Positions 49,161 through 64,000 of a DNA stretch of 64,000 nt are shown here, piece by piece. The DNA lies in NCBI RefSeq assembly GCF_021347895.1, contig NC_067113.1, positions 42,137,474 through 42,201,473 on the forward strand. The letters run 5' to 3'. The DNA is from Acanthochromis polyacanthus. Its lineage: Eukaryota > Chordata > Actinopteri > Pomacentridae. The notes beneath the pieces were generated by a model, which made no database searches, had not been told where the DNA came from, and was given only the letters and a program-made list of their open reading frames with translations. The number at the start of each line of letters is the position of its first letter. Position 1 is the stretch's first letter. Made by a program: the position numbers and the translations under genes.

Positions 49161-50605
49161 TTGATGTATTTTACAAGCCTAAAATACATCAACTTTACTG
49201 CTCACATACAAAGTATTAGATTCAAATGTTAGTGTCGGAAAAGTGTCATTTACATCCAGAATTACACTGTTAAAGTGAGTAAGAGTGCACTTTGTTCCAA
49301 CTATCCAAAGATCCTACAATACACAGTAAACACAAGTTTTCTCTCTTACCCAACACATCCAGTTGCCTTGTGCGATTTGCTTTTTCTCCTCTGACCTCCT
49401 TATGCCCCACTGACAACTGTCATGCGCTGATTTAGGATTATTTTTAAATCAGGAGCTGTCGAGGTTTGATGGGACGAGGATGGGATATCCATATCCCTGG
49501 GGGCCTTGTAAATCTGGACAGTTTACTACAGAGAGGGGGAGTAAATAGCCCCGTGCTCTCCTCGTACAAGCCCGTCCGTAATCCCACCACTTCCTCCTCT
49601 TCGCTGTGCTGCCCGGGCTCATGCCGTAATGCATTTTCTGTAACTAACAGCCGTTGTTTCCCGATTGTCACGCTCCCATCTCTTTCTGTTGGAATGTGTG
49701 TATACGCTGGTGTGTGTGTGTGCGTGTGTGTGTGTGTGCAGCAGTTAGGAGGGGTGTCGGGGTTCAGAGCGCTCTGCTTGGCTCGGGTGGAAATGCAGAA
49801 AAGAAAAGGTCTGGAATTGCAGTTAATATTAACACCAGCCTCCTCCATTACGGCCTCTTCTTCCTCCTCCCCACAGGTCGCTGCCCCATGACTGAGCTCT
49901 GGCAGCCAGGCGGGGGTACTGCAATGTGGGCCTCCTGCTTCCGTCACGCTTAGCCCCTCGCTCCCTCGAAACAAGAACACATGGGTGTCAAGTCCTCTCG
50001 TGCTGGCAGTGTCCAGCCCCTTTCAACAGCTTTAAGTCCATTTAATTAGCCATGTCCCCCTTATCTCCACATATAGGGGGCATGACAGGCCGAAACACAC
50101 ACGTACTCGACACAGGATGGCACACCGAGCGCGTTTTGGCAGCAGTCGGGGGGCAATCAATTCGCAGTGTTCTCCCTCGGTTACATTCTTCACAGCTCTT
50201 CCTGACAGGTCTGAGTCAAGCGGCTCATGTACTCGGCAGCGTTTAGCGAAGCCCACTAGGAGGTCAAATCCCTCACAGGAGAGCAACAGGTTTTTGGGAG
50301 GTTTGCCAACACAGGCCATTAAGTGATGAGAGCATCGGCAATAAAATTCACCTGCCTCCTAATCCCGGTGTTTAGCAGGCGCTTGTGATAAAAGATGACT
50401 CAACAGCACAGGTTGGGAGAGTTGTAAAATAAGAGAGAATGCTTTTTTTTCACACAAAAAAACAGCTGTTGGTGTTTCATGAATATGATTTTTTTTAAAC
50501 TCAGCTTAGTTTTTGGAAGTATTTCAGACAGTTAATACAGATTCAACTGGTGGGAAGCGTTTTAGCTTGAAACAACATCTTGTTGTTAGGCAGCTTTTAT
50601 GTCCA
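49161..50605. other. Gene-free stretch with TG tract
   Basis: GC-richer, unique-looking DNA. A (TG)n tract with one interruption lies at 49710-49738 and explains the HTHTHT-containing frames on the minus strand. No exon is supported. Confidence 0.4.
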
Positions 50606-50611
50606 TGAACA

Positions 50612-51152
50612 CAGTGGTGTGAAGTACATTTGCTTGTAATAAAGTACAGTTTTACTTTGTGGAAACTCTACTTTTCAATTTTCTGCTACTTCCAGCAAAA
50701 AAACAAATGTACTTTTGACTTACTGCATTTATTAAATACCTTTATTTACTAGTTCCATTCCATATTCAGATTAATAATACAAAATATAATCAACAAACAA
50801 ATAATCATGTAGCTGACTGTTGTTAAAAGCCCCACTGTGATGCCTCATTATTAGATCTTCATTGATCCTCAGGGGGTAAACAACAGTAAATAATAAATAT
50901 CTGCTTCCCCTTTACCAGCTGCAGCATCAAAGTGATGAACACATTAATGCACTAATAATGATATGATACGATTTAATATATATTGTTCTGAAATATGCCA
51001 TTCTGCTCACTGAGTACTCGTAGTATTTAAAGTAAATATTCATGCAAATGCTTTGTACTTTTATTTAAGTTAAACATCAAATGCAGAATTATTAGCCATT
51101 TTTACTTTTACCTAATAACAACATCTCGTGCTTCTTTAACCACTGTTGAAGC
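50612..51152. mobile_element. Non-autonomous CAGTGGT-ended element
   Basis: Left end CAGTGGTGTGAAGTACATTT, right end ACTTTTACCTAATAACAAC to AACCACTG, inverted at CAGTGGT. Both ends carry GTACTTTTA-type text typical of a very common fish MITE. Flanks are similar but not identical (CATGAACA and TTGAAGCA). It has no frame. Fragments of the same kind appear near 3.0 kb and 35.5 kb. Confidence 0.55.
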
Positions 51153-51296
51153 AGATAAAGTGATCCGTTGTGGTTTGTCTTTAAGTCAGTATGTTCTAAT
51201 AGCATCATTCAAAGTAATCTGATGGCATGTGTTTATGTTTGTTGGAAAATGATACGATATTGGTGAAAATCGGTGTTGTTGTTTAAGTCAAGTCTT

Positions 51297-51700
51297 TCCA
51301 TCCATCCATCCATCCATCCATGCATCCATCCATCCATTTTCTTCCACTTATCTGAGGTCGGGTTGTGGAGGAACCTCGTTTTGGCCGCTTGTACCCGCAA
51401 TATTGTTCTTTTGGTCACTACCCAGAGCTCATGACCATAGGTGAGGGTTGGAATGTAGCCATCTGGTAAATCGAGAGCTTTTGCTTTGCGACTCAGCTCC
51501 CTCCTCACCACGATGGTTCGGTACAACACCCAACCTGTTCATCTCTCGCTCCATTTTCCCATCACTCCTGAACAAGATCCCAAGATACTTGTATTCCTTC
51601 GCTTGGAGAAGCAACTCCTCCTCAACCCGGATGGAGCAATCCACCGGTTTCCAGCAGGGAACCATGATCTCGAACTTGGATATGCTGATCCGCTAAGCAA
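51297..51700 (-). pseudogene. Non-LTR retrotransposon RT fragment with (GGAT)n tail
   Basis: Minus-strand reading gives VEEELLLQAKEYKYLGILF then SDGKMEREMNRLGV; in another frame ALYRTIVVRRELSRKAKAL, IPTLTYGHELWVV and RVQAAKTRFL follow. This is the thumb region of the same LINE family as at 46.7 kb. After it the sequence jumps to the 3' end (CAGATAAGTGGAAGAAAATGG) and a (GGAT)n tail, plus-strand TCCA repeats at 51297-51337. The ORF end is deleted, and frameshifts make it inactive. Confidence 0.8.
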
Positions 51701-53725
51701 CTCTGCGCCTGAAATTTTACACCAATCATCCCCAACATTAAACCAACTTCCTAATATTGTACAGAGCTCTGACCTCTGGTGGTGTCCTGTGGTGTCTGGC
51801 ACTGAGATGTTGACAGGAAAGGCTTTGCATCTTGTGTGGTACGTGTGGGGCTTTCGCTGCATTCTGAGGATGCTTGATTGGATTAGGATCAGGAAAGTTC
51901 TGGCCTGGGTCAACATCTTGGGCTCTTGGTCACGTTCCTCAAGTCATTAACTGAACTGTTGTAGTGTCCTGCTGCAGAATTCGTTGTTGGCATGCTTGGT
52001 CTGGAACAGTGTTTCAGTAGTATGTGAGTAAGAATACCAGAACCCAAGGTTTCCCATCAGGATGTTGCACTTTAATGAGATGATCAATGTTAAACACTTC
52101 ACCTGTCAGTGGTTTTAATTTTAAATGCTGATCGGTGTATGTGTCCATTTGAAATTAGGATTAGTAGCCACATAAAGCTGAAATAACTAATGATTTATTA
52201 CTACTACCAAAAAATGTTTAATGAAGAGTCATTGATCTCAAACAGAACACCAATCTTCACATATTCCTTTAATGATGACGTTAAAAGAAACAACAAGTGT
52301 AACGAAAATGAACGAGAACCTCTATACTTCAAAGCCGTCTGGAATCTCATCTCTAATAATCTCCTCGCCCAGTCTGCACAGGAGGTGAGGTTTTCTCTGT
52401 GTTTTCACTAAAATAGATCCAGGCTGACCCCTGAGGAGGGGGATCAGCACAGGTCCTCTGCAGGGTGTCGCAGGGCATCAGAGCACCGCAGCCAAAGCTC
52501 AGGGCTAAAGGTTGAAGGGTGTGCGAGGCAGCCTCTGACCCCTTGATTCGGCTCGGGCGTAACAGCCAAGCTCTCAGGGGGAAAAAACCCCAGCATGACC
52601 CGGCTCAGGCCGAGTCCAGTGGCACGGTGCCACCGGCGCAAACATGAAGGAAGAAAAAGACATGCAGAGGCAAGGGTAGAGGCGGATTTTAATGGGAGAC
52701 AAAGGTTCGGCCGCATGAGCCTACTGGGACTAATTCTGCTTTAGTTCAAGTCTAGGTTAAATGCGTTGGGAATGAGTCAATGCTGGCCGCAGAGAGTGTG
52801 ACTAACAGAGCGGGTCAGTAACAGGGAGCCCTTTTTCTGGCTGCTTTCTGACCAAAAACAGGCTGAGAGGAGAGCCAGCGAGGCCTCTTTGTGCGGGAGT
52901 GAAACAGATGAGATGAATCCATCATCAGCTCCATGTTCTCTCAATCCTTGACGGTAACGAAGGGTGCTTTAAGGGAACAGGCTGGGGGTGGTGGCGGTGG
53001 GTGGTGGTGAGGGGGGACTAAGTGGAGCGTGGGATTGTTGAATAAACACAAGAAAACCTGACTTTAATACAGTCATCTGCATTCATGTCAGAACACTCAG
53101 GTGGCTGCTCATTTGTGATAATTGTCCTTTTCAACAGCAGTTCAGAGGCAACAATAAAAATGTGTAACGGAAAGTGAAAAAATATGCTCAAAGCAGTCAT
53201 TTTCACTAATGTGGGGGAAAAAAAGTGATAAAACTGAGAAAATTAAGAGCCGAATATGTACTTACTGTTCCTCTGCAATAAAGATTGTGCATAGAAACAG
53301 TAAACTAGTCAGCCAACGATCCCAGCCGTGATCTGACATGATAACGAAACTGCAGACTGCTTTGTCTGCTACGCCGAAGACCAAAGAAAACAGCGTTCAA
53401 AGCTGCTGCCTGTAGCAAGCCTTATGCATACAGACACACAAACACACTTACACTGAACACGCAGGAGGGTTGTTAACCGTCGTCTGCAAAGTCTGGCTCC
53501 AGATGAATGAAGAGTTGATTATTGCCGCGTTCTCTGCACGGAGCCGCAAGCGACAGACTTCAGAAAACCAGCAGTCACTTCACTTTAGTCTGAGCCTATT
53601 GCACAATTTATCAGGGCTTGTTATTTCAGATATGGTGCCCTTTGTGTGTGCTTTGCTGTTTTGTTATTAACTCTTGTTTCTTTTGTAAGAATATTTTAAC
53701 ATCATGGCAGGATTGTCTTAATTGT
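51701..53725. other. Gene-free stretch
   Basis: 51700-51920 may be a further, poorly preserved part of the LINE. Beyond that no gene is recognised. A GC-richer unique-looking block lies at 52380-53040. Confidence 0.4.
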
Positions 53726-53754
53726 TAAGTGTTGATTTTTGACTCTTCTAGGTA

Positions 53755-54235
53755 GCTAGATCCAGCAGGTTGTTAGCTTAGCTTAGCATTAAGACTGGAA
53801 ACACTATGAAACAGCTAACCAAGGTATGTTCAAACTTAGCAAAATCCAGCTACGAGCATCTATAGCTCACAAATTAACAATCCCATCTGGTGAAAATCAA
53901 GTTGGTGTTTTTTATGTGACGATCGGCATTGCCCTGTTTGTCTGTCTACTCAAAAACCGACAAACTGATTTGGATGAAATTTTCAGCAAAGGTCAGAAAT
54001 GACACAAGGACCACCTGATTAGATTTTGGCAGTGATGCGGCTTATAGTCTGGATCCGGGGATTTGTTAAAGATTTCATTATCATTGCGAGATAGCGTCAC
54101 AGTAACTATGAGAAGTGAACACTACATCAGCTCTCTGCTGATGATCCCATGATTGCGATCCTACCAGAAATCTACCACTGTGGACTTATCAGGACCACCG
54201 CTGAGCAGCCTTGGTGGAGTACTGCGCTCTCTGAG
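53755..54235. repeat. Nested repeats: TTAGCTTAGCATT-type piece, then family C copy 2
   Basis: 53760-53880 matches the TTAGCTTAGCATTAAGACTGG-type fish repeat also seen at 25.3-26.6 kb. From about 53930 it changes to family C, sharing TTAGATTTTGGCAGTGATGC, TAGTCTGGATCC and GAACACTACATCAGCT with 19.8-20.1 kb. Family C ends with GTGGAGTACTGCGCTCTCTGA directly at the next element. Confidence 0.7.
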
Positions 54236-54786
54236 ACCCTGTCCACACGTATCCGGATAAGTCTGAAAACGCATATATTTTTCTCCGATTCGGCCTGTCA
54301 TCCACACGTAACCGGAGGTTTTTGGTTCTGAAAACGGAGGTTTTGAAAACTCCGACCAAAGTGGAGATTTGGGAAAAACCCCGGGCATGCGTTTACGTGT
54401 GGACAGACATAACCGGAGTTTTAGGAGCGCAGACGACACTGCCTGCGACAAAACTGCTGTGACGTCAGACATGCGACCTTTGTACACAATCGGAGCAGAA
54501 TGGACGCGTTCAAAATGTACTGGTTTCAACAATACTACAGGCGCTTTTTGCTTGTTTGATCTTACAAGCTCATTTACTGCTTCACCTCGAAGAGCATCGG
54601 AGAAGGAGGACTGCTGTGGCTTCCGCTATTTTGCACCAGACAACCATTCCACGTCCTCGGCATGTTCGACATGAGAGCCGCCGCCGCCGCCGCTCCGGAT
54701 ACGTGTAGACGGAGATTTTTGTAGAAAACGGAGGGGGGCGGATATTCGGTTTTAAAAATATCCGGATACATGTGGACATGGCCTGA
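54236..54786. mobile_element. MITE-like element with TGTCCACACGTATCCGGAT ends
   Basis: The left end has CCCTGTCCACACGTATCCGG; the right end read inward has GGCCATGTCCACATGTATCC, so terminal inverted repeats of at least 25 bp are clear. The motif CCACACGTAACCGGAG recurs inside near both ends. Size is about 550 bp, with a (GCC)n run at 54677-54692 and no transposase. It is inserted into the 3' end of family C; the pentamer CTGAG occurs at both borders but no 8-bp duplication is certain. hAT origin is likely from end sequence. Confidence 0.7.
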
Positions 54787-54789
54787 GTG

Positions 54790-55165
54790 AGCAACTTATT
54801 TCCTGCACTGACATGAGAGGGGTGCTCACTTTCTGTTCTAACTCTCTCCAACCAAACTAATTTCCAAAAAAATGCTTAGACCACAGCAGCAAATACGATT
54901 TTAATCATCTGTTTTTCTACTTTTATCTTTATTTATTTGATTTTTTTTAGCTGATAAAGGTTCCAAACATCACTGGTAACCAATAATCCGAAAACAAAAG
55001 GAAAATTGGGAGCAAAAGAAGGTTGCCTCGGCTAAAGCCAGATGATTTAGCACTACAAAGCCTGATAAATTAGGCCGTTTGACATTGTTAAGAAAAGGGA
55101 TTGACAGAAAAACACGTGGCACACACAGGGCTCAGCTGTAGTCTCAGAGGAAACATTCCTTCTCC
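54790..55165. other. Gene-free stretch
   Basis: Nothing recognised. Short sequence between the MITE and the CA microsatellite. Confidence 0.4.

Positions 55166-55167
<2 letters not shown>

Positions 55168-55242
<75 letters not shown>
55168..55242. repeat. (CA)37 microsatellite
   Basis: 75 bp of uninterrupted CA dinucleotides. Confidence 0.97.
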
Positions 55243-55246
<4 letters not shown>

Positions 55247-55754
55247 GAGCTCCTCTCAAGGACAATGCAACAGATAATCACCAGGCCCCTCATTATCGCT
55301 CTCAGCCCAAACAGCAGCGCGTCACCTGCATTTCCTCTGAAACGAAGCCAACATTTGCTGCTGCAGCACCCTGATCCTGAGCCGCTGGCCCCCGTCGACC
55401 AATTGTTGTTTACTCATTCTGGGCAATGAGGCTCGACGAGGAGTCGACCGCTGCAGGCAGGGAAAGGAGAGCGCCGGTCGATATATGTTAATGAACATCC
55501 TTGTGTCTTTTTGTTCTTTCTTCGACTGCAGAAAAGAGGTTGAAATTGAAAATGAAGCTGATTTTGTGGGTGTATTCGTGTGCTTTCGTGTGTTAATTGC
55601 ACAGTGTGTGTTCATAAGGCATCAGGAGGAGAGGTGGGGATGAAGTGCAAGTGATGACAAAATGCATCCTGGCCTCGCACCTCCATGTTTGTGTGATTTG
55701 GAGACCTAGAGAGGCAGAGGTGTTAACAGAGGAAAGGCAGGTGTTAGGTTTGCT

Positions 55755-55756
<2 letters not shown>

Positions 55757-55838
<82 letters not shown>
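55757..55838. repeat. (GT)41 microsatellite
   Basis: 82 bp of uninterrupted GT dinucleotides, the inverse of the (CA)37 tract 515 bp upstream. Confidence 0.97.
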
Positions 55839-55839
<1 letters not shown>

Positions 55840-55843
<4 letters not shown>

Positions 55844-56995
55844 CAGCCATAAAGGAGTAAATCCCGTACACCCAATTACACAGTTTTAACACCAAGAGCA
55901 CTCCGCCACTTGTTGTGCAAAAATAATTCCGACACCTTTTTGTGTTCCAGATCAAATTCACTTAATTTGCCATCGCGGCTCGTCGTTTTTTAAAACTTGC
56001 TTGAAATGAAATGGAACTGAATCAAAGCACTTTAAGAGGAAGAAAAATAAACCGACACAGCTGCCAAGATGTTGCACATGTGAGACGAAAAATGATATTC
56101 AACCACATAAAGAGCTGAAATTTCCATTCTTCTCCTTTGTGGGCCACTTTCAGTTAATAAGAGTAACTTGTACTGTTAATGGTTATTGATATTAAAATGT
56201 TAAATAGCCACATTAAGGCGTTGTTATTAATAAATTATGGAGGTTCACATGGTAAGTCATTAATATGGGGTGATGAGGTAAAGTAAAAGTAAATATAAGC
56301 GAATCAGTTACAGGTAAAAGTCAATATTAAAGGGTTTTTGATCAAATAAGCTTGGAGTTTATACTGTTAATTAATACTAAAAATGCTTTCGTAAACAGTC
56401 AGAGGTCATACGGAGTTGTCGACCTGACAGATGTTTTTAATAATGGCTTTTGTGTAATCTATAAAGCAGAGGTAAGTGATTAATAAACCCTCCAATAATG
56501 CTATATGTTATTTATGCTTTTATTCTGAAATACAGATTACAAGACTTTTATTGCTATAGGATTTATATACACTGTGAAATAAAATATTATATTTTATTTT
56601 TAAGATTCTTTTTGTATTTTTCAAATACACAAAAATGTAACTGTTGGATTCAAATTACTGCTGTCAATATATTTGCAAATTAGATAAAATGTGAGGCATT
56701 TACAATAAAACAGTATTGTTTCTGTAACTACATAGATTTGTTTGTTAAAGGAGAGATATATAATTACAAAGTTTTCATGACAAATCTTTGAATTAATGCG
56801 TTTTTGGTAGTGTACAATATCAGTAAATAATTTGTCCCTATATATTCATATATCATTGACCTATCAATTATTACAATCATATATTGTATGTGATGCACTT
56901 CATCTCAGGGAAAATTGAGATGACCGAATGTATTTCATTCATGAAAAATTACTGTATTTTTTGAGATGGTTGTTTTCTTGCATTTTAAAGTGTAA
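55840..56995. other. AT-rich gene-free stretch
   Basis: No gene, RNA or repeat recognised. Confidence 0.45.
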
Positions 56996-56999
56996 TTAT

Positions 57000-57205
57000 T
57001 CGGTTATTTAGTTGACATTTTAGTGATATCCAGACATTTTTTGTATAAATGAGTGATTGTTAACATAATAAATAATAATGGAATTTGTAAAGACATGATC
57101 ATAAAGATTATTTTCTTTTTACTTTTAATAAAAATATATGCAAGATATATCCCATGGACTTCAAAAGTCCCTCAATTATGTGTTAACCCAGCACACAAAT
57201 TACTG
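57000..57205. repeat. Dispersed repeat, copy 2 (pairs with 2.0 kb)
   Basis: Counterpart of 2024-2225 in the same orientation, sharing GTTATTTAGTTGAC, TTTAGTGATATCCAG and GGAATTTGTAAAGACAT. Termini are not identified. Confidence 0.7.
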
Positions 57206-58420
57206 TGCAGAACCAGATATGGAGCTCATCGCTGAGAGAAGCCAGCAACAAACATTGATTTCGTCGCAGCTCTTTGCTCCCTCCACAGCTCTCAGCTTTA
57301 TCCACATTAGTTTCCTCTCTGTCCTCTTAATGCTGCAGAAAACACAACCATTTCCACAGGTGCAGAATGTCCCCGATGTAGTATTATGGCCTTTAAGGGT
57401 GAAGCGGCAGGCAGGGCCAGAAAATAAACAGTAGTAAACAACAGTAGCAGTGGGGAGCGGGCTTCCCTGCTGTGTTGATTATTGGAGGGCTGTAAACAGG
57501 CCTGATCCCCCCCGGGAGCTCGCCGAGCGGGAACGGCTGCTGCTGGCTGCCCACAGAGAGGCCAACAACATCTGGGCCTCAGCTCACCTCATCACACTCC
57601 TGTTGTTGTGCCGGAGTGAAAAAACTGACGAAAGAGTGCTGCAATTTTATGCTAAAAAAATAAAAAATGTCACCCTGGACATAATCAAGAGGGAGCAGGA
57701 AATGGGCTTTTGTGTGTGTGGAAGATAAATAACTGTAAACGAACTGTGCAGGGTATTCTTATCACAGGAGAACAATACAATAAAAGCACCAACCAGAATA
57801 ATGAAATGTGACATTTTGGCAGAGACTCATTATGCAGCATCTATCAGTAGAGCAGTGGGACACGCTGTCTGGACACAATAGCTCATTTTTAACATACAAT
57901 AGTCAACATCTGTTGTCGCATTTCTCTGTGCAGGATGCTGTTCATGGAGATTTTAAAGCAAATTCAGGTTGGGAACACTTTGCAAATCAGTCACTTATCC
58001 CCGCAGGTAGATTTCTGTGCCTTCAGGATGCCGACTGTCATGCATATTCAGCGATAATATATCTGCTGATCCGAAGGTTTAAGAGCTTTTTTCTGAAATG
58101 GCAGCAGGCCAGTTGAACACCTTTCCTAATGGCTGCAGAGGAGAAAATGGATATTATTGTTTCACATTGTCTTGTAGCGCCCTCTGCTGGTGGATGGTTG
58201 TAATCATAAAGGCAAAAAACAAGAAGGAAAATTCATAAAAGGTGCGTTCATACGTTGCATGTAAAGAGATAAATACAGTCTGAAAGTCATGGAAAAATGA
58301 TTAGACCACCCTTGTTTTCTTCAATTTCTAGTTCATTTTAATGCCTGGTACAACTAAAGGTACATTTGCTTCGATAAATAGAATGATGACAACAAAAATA
58401 GCTCATAAGAGTTTAATTTA
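57206..58420. other. Gene-free stretch
   Basis: Unique-looking. A 92-codon frame at 57450-57728 has no recognisable motif. CGCCCTCTGCTGGTGGATGG at about 58178 is a fragment common in vertebrate interspersed repeats. Confidence 0.4.
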
Positions 58421-58423
58421 AAG

Positions 58424-59110
58424 GGGAACTTCGGTTTTTTCAACCTGGGGCCTGTTTTCATATGTCATTTCATACATGTGAGTGATGGAGAAATTAATTT
58501 TCGACATAGCTCCAGTATTTAAACAGGCAGGCAGCTTAGCAGCTCAGCTAGCGAAAAGTATGGAGCAACTTGCCCCCCCGCGTCAAAGTCCGCCCTAATG
58601 TGCTTTTTCCCCACACTGACCGGCTCAGATAGTCTCAATGAGTGTCCCACAACATACTAGAGATGAGAAGTGAACGAAAAGCTCCACATTACCTGGCGAT
58701 CGCTATTTGTTGTGGTCTGTATCCAAATCTCAGGACGCTAGAAATCAAATCTCGTTCCGAAATCATGCGATAGCTCGTGCCAAACCCGGTGTTTTGGCTC
58801 GAAATCTCACGATGGTTCATGCGATTTCGGAACGAGATTTGCTCTTAGGACAACTCTCACAATTGAGAGATGGCCGCCAGGCCATCTCTCAATTGTACAG
58901 AGACCTTCAAAAAAAATCCTGGATCCACACGGTGATCCGGATCACCTCCAAAATCTAATCAATTGTTACTTTTGCTCTTCCGGACATCCTGTAAAAATTT
59001 GGTGAAAATCCATCCATGACTTTTTGAGTTATGCTGTTAACAGACAAACAAACACAGACAGACAGATGGCATGGCAGAGGTCTGCCCTCTCCGAGTGCTT
59101 CTCCAGTTTA
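58424..59110. repeat. Composite of interspersed fish repeats with strong inverted repeats
   Basis: Starts with GGGGAACTTCGGTTTTTTCA, typical of a common fish repeat. An inverted pair CAAATCTCGTTCCGAAATC lies at 58746-58764 and 58823-58841. A perfect 17-bp hairpin with a 4-nt loop lies at 58859-58896. The final part (about 58910-59110, with GGTGAAAATCCATCCATGAC and GAGTTATGCTGTTAACAGAC) looks like a family C relative in the opposite sense. No coding frame. Confidence 0.6.
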
Positions 59111-59845
59111 GTTATTAGTCACATGGAGCTCCTCACTGATCACACAGTAAATAGGGATTTTGCACAGAGGATATTTTGACAGAAAAGCGTTCAGTTTACC
59201 ATCTTTAATTTCAGGATCCTTGTGTTTTTGATGCTGGTTCGCCGTCATGTTTTACTTAGGGGCTCACTGGGACACTTAATTAGCACAGAGCTGAAATTAG
59301 GAACACTTGTACTTAATTTAAAAACCAAAATGTGTGCTGTGAGCAGATCCTACCGCGTCGCTGAGATCTGAGCATCTCTTCTGATCTTTGAAAACCACTC
59401 AAATAAAAACTGCAGACTTCTACATTTGCTCAGTAACATGCACAACACTTATGGCCATTTTTGCACTGTATGATCATGTTTGAAGTCACTACAGGTTGTT
59501 CATTCAAAACCCTCCAGTGTGTCGTCATGCAGAGGTCAGGGTCAAGCTCAGCTACATTACAGCTACCTTGGACTCATTTCAGCAGCAGAGGATGTTGCTG
59601 CTCATGTTCTTTCTCCGTGTCGCTGACAGTCTGCTTACTTAACGCATCGTTTTCCACTCATTAAACATACTTGAGCTGCTGAGAATCCAAACTGGCTGAT
59701 GGGTGCCTAGCAACCTAAACAAGTAGTTTACTATGAACTGTGTGTCTGAGCAGTCGAGGCCGAGAGGAATCGTGTCTGATTTCCTCGTGGAATACGGCAG
59801 GTTAATAAATAAAAAACCCGAGAGTTTAGTTCTTTGTTTCACCCG
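59111..59845. other. Intergenic stretch downstream of rps16
   Basis: No gene recognised. Transcription of rps16 should end at its right border. Confidence 0.45.
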
Positions 59846-59846
59846 A

Positions 59847-59852
59847 TTTATT
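59847..59852 (-). terminator. rps16 poly(A) signal
   Basis: AATAAA on the minus strand, only 20 bp after the rps16 stop. A very short 3' UTR is usual for ribosomal protein genes. Confidence 0.8.
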
Positions 59853-59871
59853 ATGAAAATGTACATGGCGA

Positions 59872-63677
<3,806 letters not shown>

Positions 63678-63681
63678 GTTT

Positions 63682-63803
63682 CTGAAACACACAAAAGACA
63701 AAACTCGCGTTACAAAGCCGTTATTAAGCTTATTTTTCAGTATTTTGGAGGATAAGAATGAAGACCATACCGTCTTCAGACTGGGTGCCGTACGAAGAGA
63801 CCG
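63682..63803 (-). promoter_or_regulatory. rps16 5'-UTR exon, UTR intron and TOP-like start tract
   Basis: Four bases before the ATG is a good acceptor (TTTGTGTGTTTCAG). A donor after CTGAAGACG (GTATGG, intron 63682-63770, 89 bp) would join a short noncoding exon ending at 63771. Upstream, CGGTCTCTTCG (63793-63803) offers a C-started pyrimidine run like the 5' TOP tract of ribosomal protein mRNAs. Inferred from spacing; transcript evidence would decide. Confidence 0.5.
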
Positions 63804-63934
63804 ATGGGGTTTCTCAGTCCGAGCATCAGGGGCTCCGGTACGACAATTCAAGCTGCTTTGGGGCAGAGATTGCGACAGTTGCTCTTGCTCTACCTCCATT
63901 TTATATTCTGAAAGAAGTGAAGCATTTTCATGAA

Positions 63935-64000
63935 TCAGAATCAGCTTTAATGGCCAAATACGCACACAACATACAAGGAATTTGGTTTCTGCTGTTGGTG
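63935..64000. repeat. Interspersed repeat end, cut by the window
   Basis: GAATCAGAATCAGCTTTAAT then ACATACAAGGAATTTGGTTT is the recognisable end of a widespread fish retroposon. It runs beyond the window edge. Confidence 0.55.

Noticed and set aside
57450..57728. 92-codon plus-strand frame
   Set aside because: Begins in promoter-like unique DNA, resembles no family and has no exon neighbours.

Overview
The window is vertebrate DNA from a ray-finned (teleost) fish. The protein genes are split by GT-AG introns, the gaps are long and AT-rich, and the repeats are of kinds I know from fish genomes: Tc1, hAT, tRNA-derived SINEs and non-LTR fragments. Three host genes can be supported, all on the minus strand. 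In transcription order they are rps16 (63.7-59.9 kb), myf6/mrf4 (18.2-17.0 kb) and myf5 (8.0-6.0 kb). I reassembled all three exon by exon. Each gives a full-length frame with consensus splice sites: 146, 236 and 240 aa.

myf6 and myf5 are the linked pair of muscle-determination bHLH factors, in the head-to-tail order known from other vertebrates. They share intron positions and phases (0, then 1). Both proximal promoters show recognisable elements: a TATA box and CCAAT boxes for myf5, and a MEF2-type site plus an AT-rich TATA-like box for myf6. The 9 kb between them is unusually rich in repeats. It holds a tandem array with a period of about 330 bp, a MITE-like element, and a non-autonomous hAT element with a perfect 8-bp target duplication that carries a minisatellite. 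Downstream of myf5 a block of about 280-310 bp, probably including the myf5 3' UTR, is directly duplicated around another minisatellite of the same 21-bp family.

The 41 kb between myf6 and rps16 has no host gene that I can recognise. It contains a structurally intact Tc1 element (31.5-33.2 kb) with 213-bp inverted repeats and an uninterrupted DD34E transposase. It also holds a tRNA-derived SINE, several decayed non-LTR retrotransposon fragments, nested MITE-like repeats, two arrays of a second 21-bp minisatellite family, and long CA/GT tracts. Between these lie stretches of ordinary-looking unique DNA that could hold enhancers of the myf5/myf6 pair, but this cannot be shown from one sequence.

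rps16 is a five-coding-exon ribosomal protein gene. It has a likely extra 5'-UTR exon with a pyrimidine start tract and a poly(A) signal 20 bp after its stop codon. I found no bacterial genes, CRISPR arrays, rRNA genes or functional tRNA genes.
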